Origin: Streptomyces sp. SCSIO 75703
Lineage (GTDB): Bacteria; Actinomycetota; Actinomycetes; Streptomycetales; Streptomycetaceae
Direction of reading: 5' to 3'
Assembly: GCF_036607905.1 (NCBI RefSeq)
Contig: NZ_CP144555.1
Coordinates: 4,278,001 to 4,342,000 of the forward strand
DNA length: 64,000 nucleotides
Each line of letters opens with the position of its first letter. The stretch's first letter is position 1. Of the stretch, positions 18,961-27,841 are shown one piece after another. The translations under genes were made by a program, and so were the position numbers. The notes beneath the pieces are model-generated. The model was not told the origin of the DNA. It saw only the letters and a program-made list of their open reading frames with translations, and did no database searches.

Positions 18961-20622
18961 CTAGCGCAGGGCGCTCGCCGCCAGGCGGGCCGCCTTCCGC
19001 ACCCGCGGGGTGGCCAGGCGCCGGGCGACCGGCCGGATCACCGCGGTCGCCCCCACCGGACGCCAGCGGAGCTGGAGCCGGCCCGGGTCGTGGCCCTCGG
19101 GCTCGACGGTGACCTCGTGCGGGGCCGCGCCGCCCCGGTAGGCCACGCGGACGGTGCGGGCCGGGAAGTCCAGCGGCGCCAGCAGCACCCCCGTGTGCGT
19201 CTGGCCCTGGTGGCGCAGGCGCAGCACCGGGTGGCGCGCCCCTTCGAAGCCGTGGAGGGGCAGCGGCACGGCCGCGGGGTCGAGCCGCACCCGCCCCTCG
19301 AACAGGCCCGGCCGGACGGGGGCGAGGCGGAACGGCAGCGCGAGGCGCCGGCGGCCGGGGGAGAGGTGCAGCACCGCGCGCTGCGGGCCGACCGGCAGCC
19401 GCCGGGCGGGGTCGTGGGTGCGGACCGTCAGGTCGACCGAGGCGTCCGGGCCCTCCTCGACCGCGGTGATCTCGTGGCGGAGCAGGGCGGCGAAGAAGGG
19501 GCAGGTGTCCGGTTCCAGCTCGGTCAGGTCCAGCTCGCGGCGGGCCTCCTCGGAGCCGGGCACGCCCTCGCCCCAGAAGGTCCGCCCGCTCTCCGGGTCC
19601 GGGGTCACCTCGCGCGGTCCCACCGCGTGCCCGAGCCCGCGCGCCGCGGTGCGCACCTCGTCCAGCCGCCCGTCGCGCAGCAGCCGGAGCACCACCCGCT
19701 CGGGGCGCGCCAGCCGCGCGTACGCCCCCGGCGCGAGCGTGTCGAGGTAGGGGACGACGAGGCCGGCGAAGGAGGCCAGCCACTCCTCGTCCCGGTAGGG
19801 CAGGTCCCCGGCGTACATCCGGAAGTCGTGCTTGAGGAACTTGTGGTCCTTGTCCTCCCGCAGCGCCTCGTGCCCGCTCTCGGCGAGGAAGGCGTCGATG
19901 AGCCGCTGCACGTGGACGCGGTCGCGGACGTTGTCCAGCTTGTGCCGCTGGTTGGAGATGGAGGCGGCGGCCCCGGTGGCGTACGGCTCGATGTACCAGC
20001 GGTAGACCGGCTCCGGGACGATGGTGAAGGTCTCGGCGAGGCAGTACGCCTGCGCGGAGAAGAGCTGGTCCTCGTAGTGGATGCCCTCGGGGAAGCGCAG
20101 GCCGTGCCGGTCCAGGAAGGCGCGCGAGTACATCTTGCTGGTCGCCAGGTGCTCGAAGAGCAGCCGCGGATCGGCCTCGATCCCCTCCAGCGTGCGCCGT
20201 TCGGCGACCAGGTGCGGCATCCAGGTGGTGCGGCGCCCGTTGTCGACGCGGATCCGGCGCACGGCGCCCATGGCGAAGTCCAGCTCGCGTTCCCGGTGGG
20301 CGGCGAGCAGGACCTCCACCGCCCGCTCGGGCAGTTCGTCGTCGCTGTCGAGGAACATCAGGTACGGGGCCCGCGCGATCTCCATGGCCCGGTTGCGCGG
20401 GGCGCTGCACCCGCCGCTGTTCTCCTCCAGCCGCAGGTACACGATCCGCGGGTCGCTCGCCGCCAGTTCCCCGGCCACCCGCGGGGTCTCGTCGGTCGAG
20501 TGGTCGTCGCTGATGACGATCTCGACGTTCGCGTGGGTCTGGCGGCGGACCGAATCCACCGCGCGCGGGAGCCGCCCGGCGTCGTTGTAGACGATGACCG
20601 TGACGGTGACGTCGGGAGTCAC
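18961..20622 (-). CDS. GT2 family glycosyltransferase with C-terminal beta-rich domain
   Basis: This 553-residue protein has a GT-A domain at about residues 1-230: TVIVYNDAGRLPRAVDSVRRQ, the nucleotide-binding VEIVISDDHSTDE and the metal-binding DxD motif in FLDSDDE. Residues 230-390 are helical and basic. Residues about 390-553 look like a beta-sandwich (SVDLTVRTHDPARRLPVG, GLFEGRVRLDPAAVPL). It probably transfers a sugar from a nucleotide donor onto a wall-polymer acceptor. The GTG start at 20622 overlaps the stop of the upstream TagF-like gene in a GTGA, with GAGGAGG about 5 bp upstream, so translation is likely coupled. The order TagF-like then GT2 suggests successive steps on the same polymer. 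Confidence 0.85.
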   Translation of the reverse strand: MTPDVTVTVIVYNDAGRLPRAVDSVRRQTHANVEIVISDDHSTDETPRVAGELAASDPRIVYLRLEENSGGCSAPRNRAMEIARAPYLMFLDSDDELPERAVEVLLAAHRERELDFAMGAVRRIRVDNGRRTTWMPHLVAERRTLEGIEADPRLLFEHLATSKMYSRAFLDRHGLRFPEGIHYEDQLFSAQAYCLAETFTIVPEPVYRWYIEPYATGAAASISNQRHKLDNVRDRVHVQRLIDAFLAESGHEALREDKDHKFLKHDFRMYAGDLPYRDEEWLASFAGLVVPYLDTLAPGAYARLARPERVVLRLLRDGRLDEVRTAARGLGHAVGPREVTPDPESGRTFWGEGVPGSEEARRELDLTELEPDTCPFFAALLRHEITAVEEGPDASVDLTVRTHDPARRLPVGPQRAVLHLSPGRRRLALPFRLAPVRPGLFEGRVRLDPAAVPLPLHGFEGARHPVLRLRHQGQTHTGVLLAPLDFPARTVRVAYRGGAAPHEVTVEPEGHDPGRLQLRWRPVGATAVIRPVARRLATPRVRKAARLAASALR

Positions 20623-22823
20623 GCGACCTCCTCGGGGCGCGGGGCGGGGGTGCGGTCCGCGAGCGGGACCACGGGCGGCAGGGACGCCTCGTCCTCGCCG
20701 AGGAAGACCCGGCGCACGACGCGTTCGGCGGCGCGGCCGTCGTCGAACTCGCAGAACCGGCGGCGGAAGGCGGCCCGCCGCTTCTCCGCGCGCTCGTCGC
20801 GCCAGGCGTCGCCGGCGAGCAGTTCGGTCAGCTCCTCCTGGGTGCGGGCCACCGGTCCCGGGGCCTCCGCCATCAGGTCGAAGTAGACGCCTCGGGTGGT
20901 GCGGTAGGTCTCCCAGTCGTCGGCGTGGATCACGATCGGCCGGTCGAGGTTGGCGTAGTCGAACATGATCGAGGAGTAGTCCGTGACCAGCGCGTCGGCG
21001 GCCAGGCACAGCTCCTCCACCGGGTCGTAGGAGGAGACGTCGACGATCCGGCCGGTGCGGCGCAGCCCGGTCGTCGGGGAGGTGGCGCCGTCGTAGAAGT
21101 AGTGGGCGCGCACCAGCAGGACGGTGTCCTCGCCGAGCCGGTCGGCGAGGGCGGCGAGGTCCAGGCGTGGCGTCCAGCCGGCCTCGTAGTCGCGGTGGGT
21201 GGGCGCGTAGAGGACGGCGCGGCGCCCGGGGGCGATGCCGAGCCGTTCGCGGGCGGCCCGGACCTCGTCGGCGCCGGCGGTGTGGAAGACGTCGTTGCGC
21301 GGGTAGCCGTGGTCGAGGGGGACCCAGCGCGAGGGGTAGGCGCGCTGCCACATGCGGGTGGAGTGGCTGTTGGCGGAGACGCTGTAGTCCCACTTGTCGA
21401 CGCGTTCCATCAGGGCGGCGAAGTCCAGTCCGCGGGCGGCGGCCGGGTAGGGCATCTGGTCCAGGCCCATCCGCTTGAGCGGGGTGCCGTGGTGGGTCTG
21501 GAGGTGGATCGCGTCCGGCCGTTTGACCACCGCGTCCGGGAAGTTGACGTTGTTGACGAGGTACCGGGCGCGGGCCAGCACCTCCCAGTAGCGCGGGGTG
21601 CCGGGGACGACGTGGTCGGTGCCGGGCGGCAGCAGGGCGGCGTTGTCGGCGGAGACCGTCCACACGGGGTGGACGTGCGGGGCGAGTTCGGCGAGCTTGG
21701 CGGCGACGGCGGCCGGGTTGCAGGCGACACCGCGGGCCCAGTACGCGGAGAAGACGGCCAGGCCGGGGTCGACGGGGCGGGCGAGGGCGCGGCGGTACCC
21801 CTGGTCGCGCAGGCGGGTGACGGCGTGCCGCCTGCCGGTGCGCAGCGCCGAACGCACCTCGCGGCGGGCGCGGTTGGCGGACTGGAGCGCCCGGTACCTG
21901 GTGTACGCGCCCTCCTCCAGCAGGGCGCGGCGCACGCCCTCGAAGCCGGCCGGGTGCGTGTGGCCCTCGGGGCGGTGGCGCCGGGCGGCGGCGGAGGCGC
22001 GGCGGAAGAACTCCCGGGCGGCGTGCTCCGGCATCGCCGACCGGGCGAAGGTGCGCAGGCAGTCGCGGAGCATCAGGTCGTAGACGGCGCCGTGGACGGC
22101 GGGGCGGCCGGCGGCGAGGCCGAGCAGCCGTTCGTACCGGTCGATGACGGCGCCGTGCCGCTCCGGCGGGACGCCGGGGAGGCTCTCGGGGCGCAGCCCG
22201 CGGTCCTCCAGGGCCGGGTGGGGCAGGCAGGCGACCCGGTCGGCGAGGAGCAGGGCGGCCCGGGCGGCGAGTTCCTCGTCGTCGGTGGTCAGCAGTTCCT
22301 CGTGGGCCCGCCAGAAGGCGGCGCGCACGGCGCGGTTGCCGAGCAGCGGGCTCAGTCCGAGCAGCCCCACGCCGTCGTCCAGGGTGAGGGCGGCGCGGCC
22401 GGCGCGGGCGAGGCGGGGCCCGTCCGGAGAGGGCAGCCCGGTCGCCCGCCAGGTGCTGCGGACGTGGTCGAACAGGAGGACGTCCACCTGGTCCGGCAGG
22501 CCCGCGGCGCGCTCGGCGACCGCGTGGGGTCCGCCGGGCGGCAGGCCGTCCTTGGCGTGGACGAAGTGCAGCCACCGTCCCGTCGCCCGTGCCGCCCCGG
22601 CCGCGCGGGCCGCCGCCCCGCCGGTGCCGTCCGGCAGCGGCAGCACCGTGAAGGCGGGGGCGTGTTCCTCGGCGGCCTCCCGGGCCCAGTCGCCGACCGC
22701 CGCGACGACCACCTCGGTGCCGGGCAGGGGGTGGGCGTCCAGGGAGCCGAGGAGTGCGGGCAGGTGGTCCTGGACGTTGTCACCGTGCACGACGACGCTC
22801 AGTACGGGTGGCTCGGGTCTCAC
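20619..22823 (-). CDS. TagF-like glycerophosphotransferase-family protein with decayed GT2 domain
   Basis: This 734-residue protein belongs to the CDP-glycerol glycerophosphotransferase (Pfam Glyphos_transf) family, which builds polyol-phosphate backbones of teichoic acids. The C-terminal TagF domain (about 350-715) is intact: HHGTPLK, NSHSTRMW, GYPRNDVF, YAPTHRDY, VRAHYF and TDYSSIMFDYANLDRP. The N-terminal 240 residues have the size and start of a GT2 domain (VLSVVVHGDN) but lack the nucleotide and DxD motifs; FVHAKDGL stands where FLDSDD occurs in paralogues. GTG 22823 is chosen because AAGGAG lies 6 bp upstream; an ATG at 22868 lacks one. Stop overlaps the next start. S. coelicolor paralogues (PtdA type) have been linked to spore-wall glycopolymer. 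Confidence 0.85.
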   Translation of the reverse strand: MRPEPPVLSVVVHGDNVQDHLPALLGSLDAHPLPGTEVVVAAVGDWAREAAEEHAPAFTVLPLPDGTGGAAARAAGAARATGRWLHFVHAKDGLPPGGPHAVAERAAGLPDQVDVLLFDHVRSTWRATGLPSPDGPRLARAGRAALTLDDGVGLLGLSPLLGNRAVRAAFWRAHEELLTTDDEELAARAALLLADRVACLPHPALEDRGLRPESLPGVPPERHGAVIDRYERLLGLAAGRPAVHGAVYDLMLRDCLRTFARSAMPEHAAREFFRRASAAARRHRPEGHTHPAGFEGVRRALLEEGAYTRYRALQSANRARREVRSALRTGRRHAVTRLRDQGYRRALARPVDPGLAVFSAYWARGVACNPAAVAAKLAELAPHVHPVWTVSADNAALLPPGTDHVVPGTPRYWEVLARARYLVNNVNFPDAVVKRPDAIHLQTHHGTPLKRMGLDQMPYPAAARGLDFAALMERVDKWDYSVSANSHSTRMWQRAYPSRWVPLDHGYPRNDVFHTAGADEVRAARERLGIAPGRRAVLYAPTHRDYEAGWTPRLDLAALADRLGEDTVLLVRAHYFYDGATSPTTGLRRTGRIVDVSSYDPVEELCLAADALVTDYSSIMFDYANLDRPIVIHADDWETYRTTRGVYFDLMAEAPGPVARTQEELTELLAGDAWRDERAEKRRAAFRRRFCEFDDGRAAERVVRRVFLGEDEASLPPVVPLADRTPAPRPEEVA
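20932..20972. repeat. 41-bp exact repeat, copy 1 (inside TagF-like gene)
   Basis: These 41 bp are identical to 33346-33386 and encode the DYANLDRPIV region. Both copies are in the same orientation 12.4 kb apart. Confidence 0.85.
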
Positions 22824-23013
22824 GCGGGGCTCCTTCGGTCCGACGCTCCGGCACTCCTGTTCGACCATGGTGTCACCGTTCGGCCGAAACGGCTGCCTAT
22901 GAGGGGACCGTTCGGGTGTAAAAGGGTTTAGGGCGAGGTGGAGCCTTTTCTTCCGTTTTTGCCGGGCCGGTCCATGGGGCCCCGGTGGACCCCGTGGACC
23001 GGGGGAAAGGGCG

Positions 23014-23892
23014 TCAGCAGGCGGGTGACGGCGCGGAGTCGGGCTGCGCCGTGGAGTCGGGCCCCGCCGCGGGCTTCGCGCGCGGAGCCTTGCGGTCCGG
23101 TCCGCCGGTGAAGCGCTCGTACTCCTTGAGGACGTCCTCCGCCGGCCCGTCCATGCGCAGTTCGCCGCGCTCCAGCCACAGCACCCGCTCGCAGGTGTCC
23201 CGGATCGACTTGTTGCTGTGGCTGACCAGGAACACCGTGCCCGCCCGCGCGCGCAGTTCCCGGATGCGCCGCTCGGACCGCTTCTGGAAGGAGCGGTCGC
23301 CGGTGGCCAGCGCCTCGTCCACCAGGAGCACGTCGTGGTCCTTGGCGGCGGCGATGGAGAAGCGCAGCCGGGCCGCCATGCCGGAGGAGTAGGTGCGCAT
23401 CGGCAACGTGATGAAGTCGCCCTTCTCGTTGATCCCGGAGAAGTCGACGATCTCCTGGTAGCGCTCCTTGATCTGCGCCCGGGACATGCCCATCGCCAGC
23501 CCGCCGAGGTGGACGTTGCGCTCGCCGGTGAGGTCGTTCATCAGCGCCGCGTTGACGCCGAGCAGCGAGGGCTGGCCGTCGGTGTAGACGCGGCCCCTCT
23601 CCACCGGGAGCAGGCCGGCGATCGCCTTGAGCAGCGTCGACTTGCCGGAGCCGTTGGTGCCGATCAGGCCGATCGCCTCGCCGCGGTGGGCGACGAAGGA
23701 CACGCCGCGCACCGCGTGCACCCGGCGGACGCCGGACGCCTTCCCGGCCTTCCCACGGCGCAGCACGCGGTGCAGGGCGGCGGTCGCCGAACCGCGCCCC
23801 GCGCCGGTGCCGTTGACCCGGTAGACGATGTCGACGCCGTCGACGACGACGGTGGGGACGCGCTCGCCGGTCCCTTCGGTGAGGTCAGCCAC
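23014..23892 (-). CDS. TagH/Wzt-type ABC transporter ATPase (polymer export)
   Basis: This 292-residue ATPase has Walker A GTNGSGKST, a Q-loop region, the signature SSGMAAR and Walker B LLVDEAL, followed by DRSFQKRSERRIREL. The order and the sequence VNAALMNDLTGERNVHLGG are typical of ATPases that export teichoic acid or O-antigen (TagH, Wzt, RfbB). The last 35 residues are a disordered Pro/Ala/Ser tail with no carbohydrate-binding domain. The start GTG at 23892 lies inside the end of the permease gene (8-bp overlap), so the two are coupled. It powers export of the lipid-linked polymer assembled by neighbouring transferases. Confidence 0.9.
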   Translation of the reverse strand: MADLTEGTGERVPTVVVDGVDIVYRVNGTGAGRGSATAALHRVLRRGKAGKASGVRRVHAVRGVSFVAHRGEAIGLIGTNGSGKSTLLKAIAGLLPVERGRVYTDGQPSLLGVNAALMNDLTGERNVHLGGLAMGMSRAQIKERYQEIVDFSGINEKGDFITLPMRTYSSGMAARLRFSIAAAKDHDVLLVDEALATGDRSFQKRSERRIRELRARAGTVFLVSHSNKSIRDTCERVLWLERGELRMDGPAEDVLKEYERFTGGPDRKAPRAKPAAGPDSTAQPDSAPSPAC

Positions 23893-24814
23893 GGCCGTAG
23901 GTCTCCTCTGCCTTCCAGAAGTACAGGAAGCCGCCGGCCCCGGCGAGCAGCGCCCAGCCGGTGGCGAGGGCCCACACGTGCGGGGGCAGGTGGCCGCCGC
24001 CGAAGCTGTCGATCAGGGCGAAGCGCATCAGGTCGATGTAGACGGCGGCGGGGTTGGCCTGGAGCACCGTGCCGAGCCAGGACGGCAGGTCGCTCTGGGC
24101 GCTCACCATGCGGTCGATGCTGAACATCACGCCGGAGGCGTACATCCAGGTGCGCAGCAGGAACGGCATGAGCTGGGCGATGTCGGGGATCTTCGCGCCC
24201 ACCCGGGCCATGATCAGCGACACGCCCGCGTTGAAGACGAACTGGAGCACCAGCACCGGCGCGGCCAGCAGCCAGGAGGGGGCGGGCGGCACGCCGAAGG
24301 CGAGCAGGATCACCACCAGGGCGGCCATCGAGAACAGCAACTGCTGCAACTGCTGGAGGCAGAAGGAGACGGGCAGCGCGGCGCGCGGGAAGTGCAGGGC
24401 CCGCACGAGCCCGAGGTTGCCGGAGATCGCCCGGGTGCCCGCCATGATCGAGCTCTGCGTGAACGTCCACACGAACACGCCCGTGACCAGGAACGGCACG
24501 TAGTCCGGCACGCCCCGCCTGGTCTGCATCAGCACGCCGAAGATCACGTAGTACACGGCCGCGTTGAGCAGCGGGGTCATCACCTGCCAGAGCTGGCCCA
24601 GCCGCGCCTGACTGTACTGGGCGGTGAGCTTGGCGGTGGCGAAGGCGCCGATGAAGTGCCTGCGCGCCCAGAGCCGGCGGACGTAGACGGCCAGTGTGGG
24701 GCGGGCGCCGCTCACCGACAGACCGTGGCGGGCGGCGAGCGCCGCCAGGTCTTCGCCGGGGGCGCCGGCCACCGGGGCCGGTGAGGGGGGCGGTGTGTCG
24801 AGGACCTGGCTCAC
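23885..24814 (-). CDS. TagG/Wzm-type ABC transporter permease
   Basis: This 309-residue ABC-2 permease has about six membrane segments between residues 65 and 300, with the N-terminal amphipathic element LTAQYSQARLGQLWQVMTPLLNA typical of TagG/Wzm, split by short loops. It forms the export channel with the ATPase that overlaps its 3' end. Residues 1-45 are Pro/Ala-rich and cytoplasmic. The GTG start at 24814 has only a weak ribosome binding site. The promoter must lie in the 186-bp region shared with the divergent TetR gene, where two perfect palindromes sit. Confidence 0.9.
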   Translation of the reverse strand: MSQVLDTPPPSPAPVAGAPGEDLAALAARHGLSVSGARPTLAVYVRRLWARRHFIGAFATAKLTAQYSQARLGQLWQVMTPLLNAAVYYVIFGVLMQTRRGVPDYVPFLVTGVFVWTFTQSSIMAGTRAISGNLGLVRALHFPRAALPVSFCLQQLQQLLFSMAALVVILLAFGVPPAPSWLLAAPVLVLQFVFNAGVSLIMARVGAKIPDIAQLMPFLLRTWMYASGVMFSIDRMVSAQSDLPSWLGTVLQANPAAVYIDLMRFALIDSFGGGHLPPHVWALATGWALLAGAGGFLYFWKAEETYGRG

Positions 24815-24929
24815 ATCCGCTGCTTTCGCTCGGGGAGTTCGGGAGGGGGCGACGTCGGGGCCGGCCGGGGCACGCGGTGTCCTCCCGCGGGACGCCCTGC
24901 GTTCACGTCGGGACGGGACCGTATCGTCG

Positions 24930-24943
24930 CTACGCGAGCGTAG
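24930..24943. promoter_or_regulatory. Palindrome CTACGC-GA-GCGTAG, candidate operator
   Basis: A perfect 6-bp inverted repeat with a 2-bp centre, located between the divergent exporter and TetR genes. It is of a size fit for a TetR-type dimer half-site pair. Confidence 0.5.
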
Positions 24944-24959
24944 GGCGTGGGTACGTCGG

Positions 24960-24976
24960 GACGCAACCGTTGCGTC
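24960..24976. promoter_or_regulatory. Palindrome GACGCAAC-C-GTTGCGTC, candidate TetR operator
   Basis: A perfect 8-bp inverted repeat with a 1-bp centre, 25-41 bp upstream of the TetR start. TATGCT at 24987-24992, 8 nt before the TetR ATG, is a likely -10 box, so a bound repressor would block the TetR promoter. Confidence 0.6.
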
Positions 24977-25000
24977 GTGACGCCCCTATGCTTGGCTCGC

Positions 25001-25627
25001 ATGACGACCAACGCCGACCAGCCGCAGCAGCCCCCGCGCCGCCGGGCCCCCGCCGGGGCGGCCGTGCTGCGGGAGGACGTGACGGAGGCGATCCGGGCGG
25101 CCGTCTTCGCGGAACTGGCGGCCGTCGGCTACGCGCGGATGTCCATCGAGGGGATCGCGCGCCGCGCGGGCGTCGGCAAGACCGCCGTCTACCGGCGCTG
25201 GCGCTCCAAGCTGCACCTGGTGCTGGACGTCGTCTCCGCGCTCGCCGTCGGCGGCCTGCCCGCCCCGGACACGGGCGCGCTGGAGAGCGACCTGCGCCTG
25301 CTCTACGAGGTGACGTCGCGTGCGCTGCGCCACCCGGTGGCCTCGCAGATCATCCCGGACCTCCAGGCCGAGGCGGCCCGCAACCCGGAGATCGCCGAGG
25401 CGCTGGGCAAGGCGCTGCGGGAGGGGCAGGACGGGGTGGCCAGCGCGATCCTGGAGTCGGCGGAGGACCGCGGCGAGGTCCGCCCCGGCCTCGACATGGA
25501 CCTGGCCCTGGACCTGATCTCCGGGCCGCTCTACTGGCGGTCGGTGGTCGTGCGCGGCCCGAAGCCGCCCAAGGGGTACCTCGCGGCGCTGGCGCGGGCC
25601 ACGGCGCGGGCGCTCAAGGCCCTCTGA
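25001..25627 (+). CDS. TetR/AcrR family transcriptional regulator
   Basis: This 208-residue protein has an N-terminal helix-turn-helix at about residues 30-75 (MSIEGIARRAGVGKTAVYRRW) and a helical C-terminal ligand domain (VASQIIPDLQAEAARNPEIAEAL), close to the TetR_C_11-type architecture. The start is ATG 25001. TATGCT lies 8 nt upstream and there is no Shine-Dalgarno sequence, so the transcript may be nearly leaderless. It diverges from the TagGH-type exporter with two palindromes in between, so it is a strong candidate for controlling the exporter and itself. The ligand is unknown; a polymer precursor or an envelope-active drug would fit the context. Confidence 0.85.
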   Translation: MTTNADQPQQPPRRRAPAGAAVLREDVTEAIRAAVFAELAAVGYARMSIEGIARRAGVGKTAVYRRWRSKLHLVLDVVSALAVGGLPAPDTGALESDLRLLYEVTSRALRHPVASQIIPDLQAEAARNPEIAEALGKALREGQDGVASAILESAEDRGEVRPGLDMDLALDLISGPLYWRSVVVRGPKPPKGYLAALARATARALKAL

Positions 25628-25688
25628 GCGCCCGCGGCCGTGGCCCGCGGCCGTGGCCCGCGCGCAGCCGTGCGCCACCGGGCCGGGC

Positions 25689-25751
25689 CGCGGGCGGGTT
25701 CGCCGCGCGGGCCGGGGGGTGGGGCGCGGGCGGGTTCGCCGCGCGGGCCGG
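25689..25751. repeat. Two copies of a 27-bp direct repeat
   Basis: A 27-bp sequence beginning CGCGGGCGGGTTCGCC occurs at 25689-25715 and 25725-25751 (period 36). A shorter tandem GCGGCCGTGGCCC pair lies just upstream (about 25634-25660). All fall between the convergent TetR and galE genes and may act as a terminator-like structure. Confidence 0.8.
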
Positions 25752-25764
25752 CGGCGGGGGCGCC

Positions 25765-26745
25765 CTACGCGTTCGCCGCCTCCGGGTGGAGGGCCACCCA
25801 GCCCTCCCAGGCGGACGTGATCATGTCCTGGACGCCGTACTTCGCCTTCCAGCCCAGCTCGGCCGCGGCGCGCTCGGACGAGGCGACGACGCGGGCGGGG
25901 TCGCCGGGGCGGCGCGGCCCCACCGTGGGCGGCAGGTCCCGGCCGGTGAGCGCGTTGATCCGGTCGATCATCTCCCGGACGGACACACCCTCCCCCCGGC
26001 CGATGTTGAGGGTCAGGGCGCGTCCGGGGGACGCCTCCAGCGCGCGGGCCGCGGCCACATGGGCCTCGGCCAGGTCCACCACGTGGATGTAGTCCCGTAC
26101 GCAGGTGCCGTCCGGCGTGTCGTAGTCGTCGCCGAAGATGCGCGGGGCGGCGCCCTCCGTCAGCTTCTCGAAGACCATCGGGACGAGGTTGAAGACGCCC
26201 GTGTCGGCCATCCGCGGGCTCGCCGCGCCGGCCACGTTGAAGTACCGCAGGGCGGCCGTGGACAGGCCCGTGGCGCGGCCGGTCGCCCGGACCAGCCACT
26301 CGCCGGCCAGCTTGGTCTCGCCGTAGGGCGACAGGGGCACGCACGGCGTGTCCTCGGTCACCAGGTCGACGTCGGGCATGCCGTACACGGCCGCGGAGGA
26401 GGAGAGGACGAAGGACGGGACACCGGTCTCCGTCACCGCCGTGAGCAGGACGCGCAGGCCCTCCACGTTCTCCCGGTAGTAGAGCAGCGGCAGCTCCACC
26501 GACTCGCCGACCTGCTTCTTCGCCGCGAGGTGGACGACACCGGTGACGCCGTGGTCGCGCATGGCGCGGGCGACGCGCTCGCCGTCCAGCACGGAGCCCA
26601 CCACGAGGGGCACGCCGTCGGGAACGCGTTCGGCGACGCCGCTGGACAGGTCGTCGTACACGACCGCCCTCTCGCCCGCCGCGGTCATCGCGTGGACGAC
26701 GTGCGCCCCGATGTAGCCGGCGCCGCCGGTGATCAGCCAGGTCAT
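25765..26745 (-). CDS. galE: UDP-glucose 4-epimerase
   Basis: This 326-residue short-chain dehydrogenase/reductase interconverts UDP-glucose and UDP-galactose. The NAD-binding motif GGAGYIG is at residues 7-13, and the catalytic pair is Tyr141/Lys145 in YGETK with the SSSAAVYG Ser near 116. ALRYFNVAGA and CVRDYIHVVDLAEAH are typical of GalE. GAGGGGA about 8 bp upstream supports ATG 26745. It is not in a gal operon with galT/galK; its place among polymer genes suggests that it supplies UDP-galactose (or UDP-GalNAc) to the glycosyltransferases here. It converges with the TetR gene. Confidence 0.93.
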   Translation of the reverse strand: MTWLITGGAGYIGAHVVHAMTAAGERAVVYDDLSSGVAERVPDGVPLVVGSVLDGERVARAMRDHGVTGVVHLAAKKQVGESVELPLLYYRENVEGLRVLLTAVTETGVPSFVLSSSAAVYGMPDVDLVTEDTPCVPLSPYGETKLAGEWLVRATGRATGLSTAALRYFNVAGAASPRMADTGVFNLVPMVFEKLTEGAAPRIFGDDYDTPDGTCVRDYIHVVDLAEAHVAAARALEASPGRALTLNIGRGEGVSVREMIDRINALTGRDLPPTVGPRRPGDPARVVASSERAAAELGWKAKYGVQDMITSAWEGWVALHPEAANA

Positions 26746-26835
26746 TGCGGCCGTCCCCTCGTCAGTGGATCTCGCATCGTCGGTGGTCCCCGGTGGTCAT
26801 GGTCGGTCATTCCCGTGCCCCGGACACCCGGAAGG

Positions 26836-27306
26836 TCAGGACGGGGCGGGCGCGGCCGCCGGGCCGAAGGCGTCCAGGGCGGCGGTGAGCCGGTCCAGCC
26901 GGGCGCGCAGGTCCTGGACCTCGGCCAGGTCGAACCCGGTCGCCGCCGCGACCCGGAGCGGCACCTCGGCGGCCCGCTCGCGCAGCGCCGTCCCCGCCTC
27001 GCTCGGGCGCACCCGCACCGAGCGCTCGTCGCGCTCGCTGCGCTCCCGCACCACCAGCCCGGCCGCCTCCAGCCGTTTGAGCAGCGGCGAGAGCGTGCCG
27101 GAGTCCAGGCGCAGGTGCTCGCCGAGCCGCTTGACCGGCAGGTCGCCGTGCTCCCACAGCACCAGCATCACCAGGTACTGGGGATAGGTGAGCCCGAGGT
27201 CCTTCAGCAGCACCCGGTACACGCCGCCGAAGGCGCGGGAGGCCGCGTTCAGGGAGAAGCAGATCTGCTGGTCGAGGCGGAGCCGGTCCGGCACGGGCGT
27301 GGTCAT
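26836..27306 (-). CDS. ohrR: OhrR, organic hydroperoxide-sensing MarR repressor
   Basis: This 156-residue MarR-family winged-helix protein has the redox-sensing Cys16 in QQICFSLNAASRAFG, the hallmark of OhrR. Oxidation of this Cys by organic hydroperoxides releases DNA. The DNA-binding region is LGEHLRLDSGTLSPLLKRLEA with the wing DERSVRV. Only the N-terminal Cys is present, so it is probably a one-Cys type that forms a mixed disulfide. It diverges from ohr and a palindromic operator lies between, so it is expected to repress both genes. Confidence 0.93.
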   Translation of the reverse strand: MTTPVPDRLRLDQQICFSLNAASRAFGGVYRVLLKDLGLTYPQYLVMLVLWEHGDLPVKRLGEHLRLDSGTLSPLLKRLEAAGLVVRERSERDERSVRVRPSEAGTALRERAAEVPLRVAAATGFDLAEVQDLRARLDRLTAALDAFGPAAAPAPS

Positions 27307-27338
27307 GCCTCCCAGAGTAGCTTTCCGCCCGAGATTAG

Positions 27339-27359
27339 ATTGCGCGCAATTTAATTGCG
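27339..27359. promoter_or_regulatory. OhrR operator between ohrR and ohr (overlapping palindromes)
   Basis: ATTGCGCGCAAT (27339-27350) is a perfect palindrome, and CGCAATT-T-AATTGCG (27345-27359) is a second, overlapping one. Together they give three alternating half-sites in a short AT-richer island. Position and symmetry fit OhrR control of the divergent pair. Confidence 0.75.
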
Positions 27360-27411
27360 TGCTCTACTCGGAGTGTCGGCACCCGGCTCCACCACCGCAG
27401 GGACGGTTCCC

Positions 27412-27825
<414 letters not shown>

Positions 27826-27841
27826 CCGGGGCCGGACCGGC

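Noticed and set aside
22824..22868. Upstream ATG for the TagF-like gene (15 extra residues)
   Set aside because: It lacks a ribosome binding site and extends beyond the GT2-like first strand. GTG 22823 has AAGGAG at ideal spacing.
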